Source of the DNA: Pseudomonadota bacterium
GTDB taxonomy: Bacteria; Pseudomonadota; Gammaproteobacteria; Acidiferrobacterales; Acidiferrobacteraceae
DNA length: 62,320 nt
Assembly: GCA_021784755.1 (NCBI GenBank)
Contig: JAJYHM010000054.1
Location: forward strand, 1 to 62,320
Reading direction: 5' to 3'
Every line of letters starts with the position of its first letter. The first letter of the stretch is position 1. Shown here piece by piece: positions 60,229 through 62,320 of the stretch. Made by a program: the position numbers and the translations under genes. The notes beneath the pieces are model-generated. The model did no database searches, was not told the origin of the DNA, and saw only the letters and a program-made list of their open reading frames with translations.

Positions 60229-60614
60229 TCGCGGCGACGAAAACGGCGGCGCGACCCTTGCGGGAGGCGGATGTGCGCGTGGAGCTCACCGCATCGGCGC
60301 GTCGCGCACTCGACGCTCGTACCGAGCCCCTGTTGGTGGAGATGGAGCTTTTCTTCAGCTGTCTCATCCGCAAGCGGCTACGCTTCGGTGTCGCGCCCCC
60401 TGATGAGGTCGCGCCAAGCGCGTCTTCCGCGCATCCGCACCTCGTGGTGTGGTTCCGTCCGGTTATGGCGCGTCATTGTGCGCTGCCGAACGATGCCGTC
60501 TTGGACGAACTCCCGCTTATGGATTTTCCGCTTGAGCGGCGTGACGCATTCCGTCCGCGCTGGGTCACAATCGATTACCGTGGCGGCGGCTTTTGCGGCG
60601 ACTTCGGTTGGTAG
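60225..60614 (+). CDS. Small unknown protein coupled to the exported Tyr/Pro-rich gene
   Basis: A 129-residue soluble protein. It starts by ATGA overlap with the upstream stop. Features: LLVEMELFFSCLIRKRLRFG, LVVWFRPVMA, and a C-terminal block PLMDFPLERRDAFRPRWVTIDYRGGGFCGDFGW ending in Trp. I do not recognise a named family. Because it is coupled to the exported protein, a shared function is likely but unknown. Confidence 0.7.
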   Translation: MIAATKTAARPLREADVRVELTASARRALDARTEPLLVEMELFFSCLIRKRLRFGVAPPDEVAPSASSAHPHLVVWFRPVMARHCALPNDAVLDELPLMDFPLERRDAFRPRWVTIDYRGGGFCGDFGW

Positions 60615-60650
60615 CGATGGAGTGGCGGCCGCGCGCTGCGGCAGATCTCT

Positions 60651-62219
60651 TTATAGGCAGAGCCACACCTGTTCGGCGGCACGGGTGACGGCGACATAGA
60701 GCGCGCGATGGTAGTCGTCGACCTTGCCGCCCGCGACCATCCCGTAGAGGTCAGCCACGTCCACCAAGGCGTAGTGGAAGGTGCTTCCCTGGGCCTTGTG
60801 GGCGGTCGTGGCGTAGCCGTGCATGACCGGGGCGCATGCCCGTGTCACGGCCCACGCGCGCCGGAAGTCCTCGGGGGCGCGGCTCTCGGTGCTCCTGTAC
60901 ATCGTCCATGTCTTGCGCACGAGTCGCTCGTACTCGGACGGGTCGTGCGCCACGAAGAGTTCGACCGCCTCATCCTGTCCCGGCGCCTTCGCCTGGATCC
61001 GCCAGCTTGGGATGTCGAGATAAGGGTGATGCAGCGCCTCGCAGGCCGTGACGATCATTTCGGTGTTGTTGGGTACGAGGTCGACGAGGGCATCGCGCCG
61101 TTCGCGCTCCGCGCCCTCGGCGCCCCGGGATCCTTCGATAGGGGCCAAGGCCTCTTCCCAAACCTTCGCCCCACGCTCCTGGATGCACGCCGCAGAACGA
61201 AAGGCGTAGACCGTTTCGCGGGCGATGAGCGTCTCGCCGGGCCAAAACGGCGCCATATCCAGCCCCTCCGGCTCGCCGCGTCCGTAGAGGGCCGCAAGCC
61301 CCCGATGGATGAAGCGGTTGCGCTCGTCGACGACCCGATTGCGCCAGGCGATCACGCGTATGTCTTTGGCGGGTCGGCGTCGCCGTAGGCTCACGGCCCC
61401 TTCCGCTGCGGAGGCGGCACGCGCGAGATGGACGCCTTGCATTTCGCTTGCGTGTTCGGCGAGGTAGCGGCGCATGCTATCGGCATTGAACACCCCGCTT
61501 GCCTCGCCCTCGATGTAGCGGCGTATCTCCCCTGCGAATTGGATGATGGGGTGCGGGCGGCCGGTGGATTTCTGGCGGACCACTTCGACCAAGTCGTGCC
61601 GCAAACTGCCCTGAGCGAACACTGGCGGTTCGCGATCCGCGGGATCAGCCAAGGCGAGATCCTGTTGCGGGGCTGTAGTAGGGGTGTTTTCCTCCACCGG
61701 TAGGAGCTGCCCCGGGTCCCCTATGTAGATCACGCGGGTGCGTGCGCCCTGGGCGAATCGTTGGATATATGACAGGAGTTCGGGCCCTACCATGCTCGCT
61801 TCGTCGATAAATACGAGGTCGTAGGACTCGAAATAGAGGGTCTTCGGGTAGCGATCCAAGGTAATGCGCATCACACCCTCGTGGGTTTCGCGCAATTTGA
61901 GACCAAGGAGCGCGTGCAGCGTGCCGGACCAGACCTTGGTACGCGTAGGGCGCGCGAGCTTGGCCGTCATGACTGAGACCGCCTTGTGCGTGGGCGCGCA
62001 TAAAGCGACCCGGAGGCCCTTCGCGCACGCCGCCTCGATGAGATGTATGGCAAGCCAGGTCTTGCCGGTGCCTGCATAGCCGCATAGCACGCGCAGCCCC
62101 GCGGCTTCCCCGGGATCAAGACAAAAGGCGTGGAGGGCCAGAAACGCGCGGCGCTGACTCAATGTGGACCCTTTCGGACATGCCTGGCGCTTCTTGATGG
62201 CGGTTTTGGTGCGCATCAT
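60651..62219 (-). CDS. Dda/RecD-like SF1B DNA helicase
   Basis: A 522-residue ATP-dependent helicase. Walker A is LCGYAGTGKTWLA (about 44), motif Ia-like APTHKAVSVM, motif II VFIDEASMVG, motif III YIGDPGQLLPVEE, and C-terminal motifs V/VI in YATTAHKAQGSTFHYALVDV and ALYVAVTRAAEQVWL. The order and length fit phage T4 Dda and the RecD-like family of stand-alone 5'-to-3' helicases. No nuclease domain. The N-terminal Lys/Arg-rich residues (TKTAIKKRQ) may bind DNA. ATG 62219 or 62216 is the start. It ends 36 bp from the small gene on the other strand. Confidence 0.9.
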   Translation of the reverse strand: MMRTKTAIKKRQACPKGSTLSQRRAFLALHAFCLDPGEAAGLRVLCGYAGTGKTWLAIHLIEAACAKGLRVALCAPTHKAVSVMTAKLARPTRTKVWSGTLHALLGLKLRETHEGVMRITLDRYPKTLYFESYDLVFIDEASMVGPELLSYIQRFAQGARTRVIYIGDPGQLLPVEENTPTTAPQQDLALADPADREPPVFAQGSLRHDLVEVVRQKSTGRPHPIIQFAGEIRRYIEGEASGVFNADSMRRYLAEHASEMQGVHLARAASAAEGAVSLRRRRPAKDIRVIAWRNRVVDERNRFIHRGLAALYGRGEPEGLDMAPFWPGETLIARETVYAFRSAACIQERGAKVWEEALAPIEGSRGAEGAERERRDALVDLVPNNTEMIVTACEALHHPYLDIPSWRIQAKAPGQDEAVELFVAHDPSEYERLVRKTWTMYRSTESRAPEDFRRAWAVTRACAPVMHGYATTAHKAQGSTFHYALVDVADLYGMVAGGKVDDYHRALYVAVTRAAEQVWLCL

Positions 62220-62320
62220 GGACGGCGTTCTATCAAGGGGAAAGGGTCTCCGTGTGCGGACACGGGGCCGTCACCTTAGCACGGGCGGGGCCTTCGACAA
62301 AGCGGGAAAACGGCGCCCCG

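Overview
The window most likely comes from an acidophilic, iron-oxidising gammaproteobacterium close to Acidiferrobacter. The reasons are high GC, a nearly complete rusticyanin (rus-type) iron-oxidation gene set, and gammaproteobacterial housekeeping blocks (rpoE-rseA-rseB-mucD, lepA-lepB-rnc-era-recO-pdxJ-acpS). The genus is inferred from gene content; no search was run.

Layout. 1-530: 3' end of an IS66-family element (transposase C-terminus and right inverted repeat), inserted in a decayed SWIM-type gene (531-1033). 1071-2937: mostly gene-poor, decayed-looking DNA. 2938-13638: iron-oxidation cluster: outer-membrane Cyc2-like cytochrome-porin, dihaem c4-type cytochrome, AcoP-like cupredoxin, coxB-coxA-coxC-coxD, haem O synthase, an unlisted 54-residue membrane peptide, rusticyanin, a CtaG-like membrane protein and an unknown exported protein. 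Electrons from Fe(II) would pass outer membrane to periplasm (rusticyanin, c4, AcoP) to the aa3-type oxidase. 13996-15540: MFS exporter. 15646-22278 (minus strand): a complete type I Wadjet plasmid-defence operon jetABCD.

22498-38625: a signalling and periplasmic-glucan region. A membrane CHASE-PAS hybrid histidine kinase precedes two tandem OpgG-like genes, the second very divergent. A GNAT acetyltransferase, a soluble triple-PAS hybrid kinase, an HNH nuclease (YajD-like) and a cold-shock protein follow. Then come opgH and a third OpgG-like protein, predicted to be a lipoprotein, and a methyltransferase. The last gene is a paralogue of the unknown protein at the end of the iron cluster.

38927-54772 is mostly core: RhlE-type helicase, GGDEF diguanylate cyclase, UppP, NadB, the sigma-E regulon operon, and the lepA-to-acpS operon in which many genes overlap or nearly touch. 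54840-62219: a DUF6036-type nucleotidyltransferase with a small partner gene (possible toxin-antitoxin), YggX, an ErpA-like protein with a Cys/Gly tail, an ATP-grasp protein, an AI-2E family permease overlapping it convergently, a broken LRAT-like gene with TGA at the expected catalytic Cys codon, two small unknown genes, and a Dda-like helicase.

No tRNA, rRNA or CRISPR array was seen by eye. All functional calls rest on motifs and context read from the sequence.
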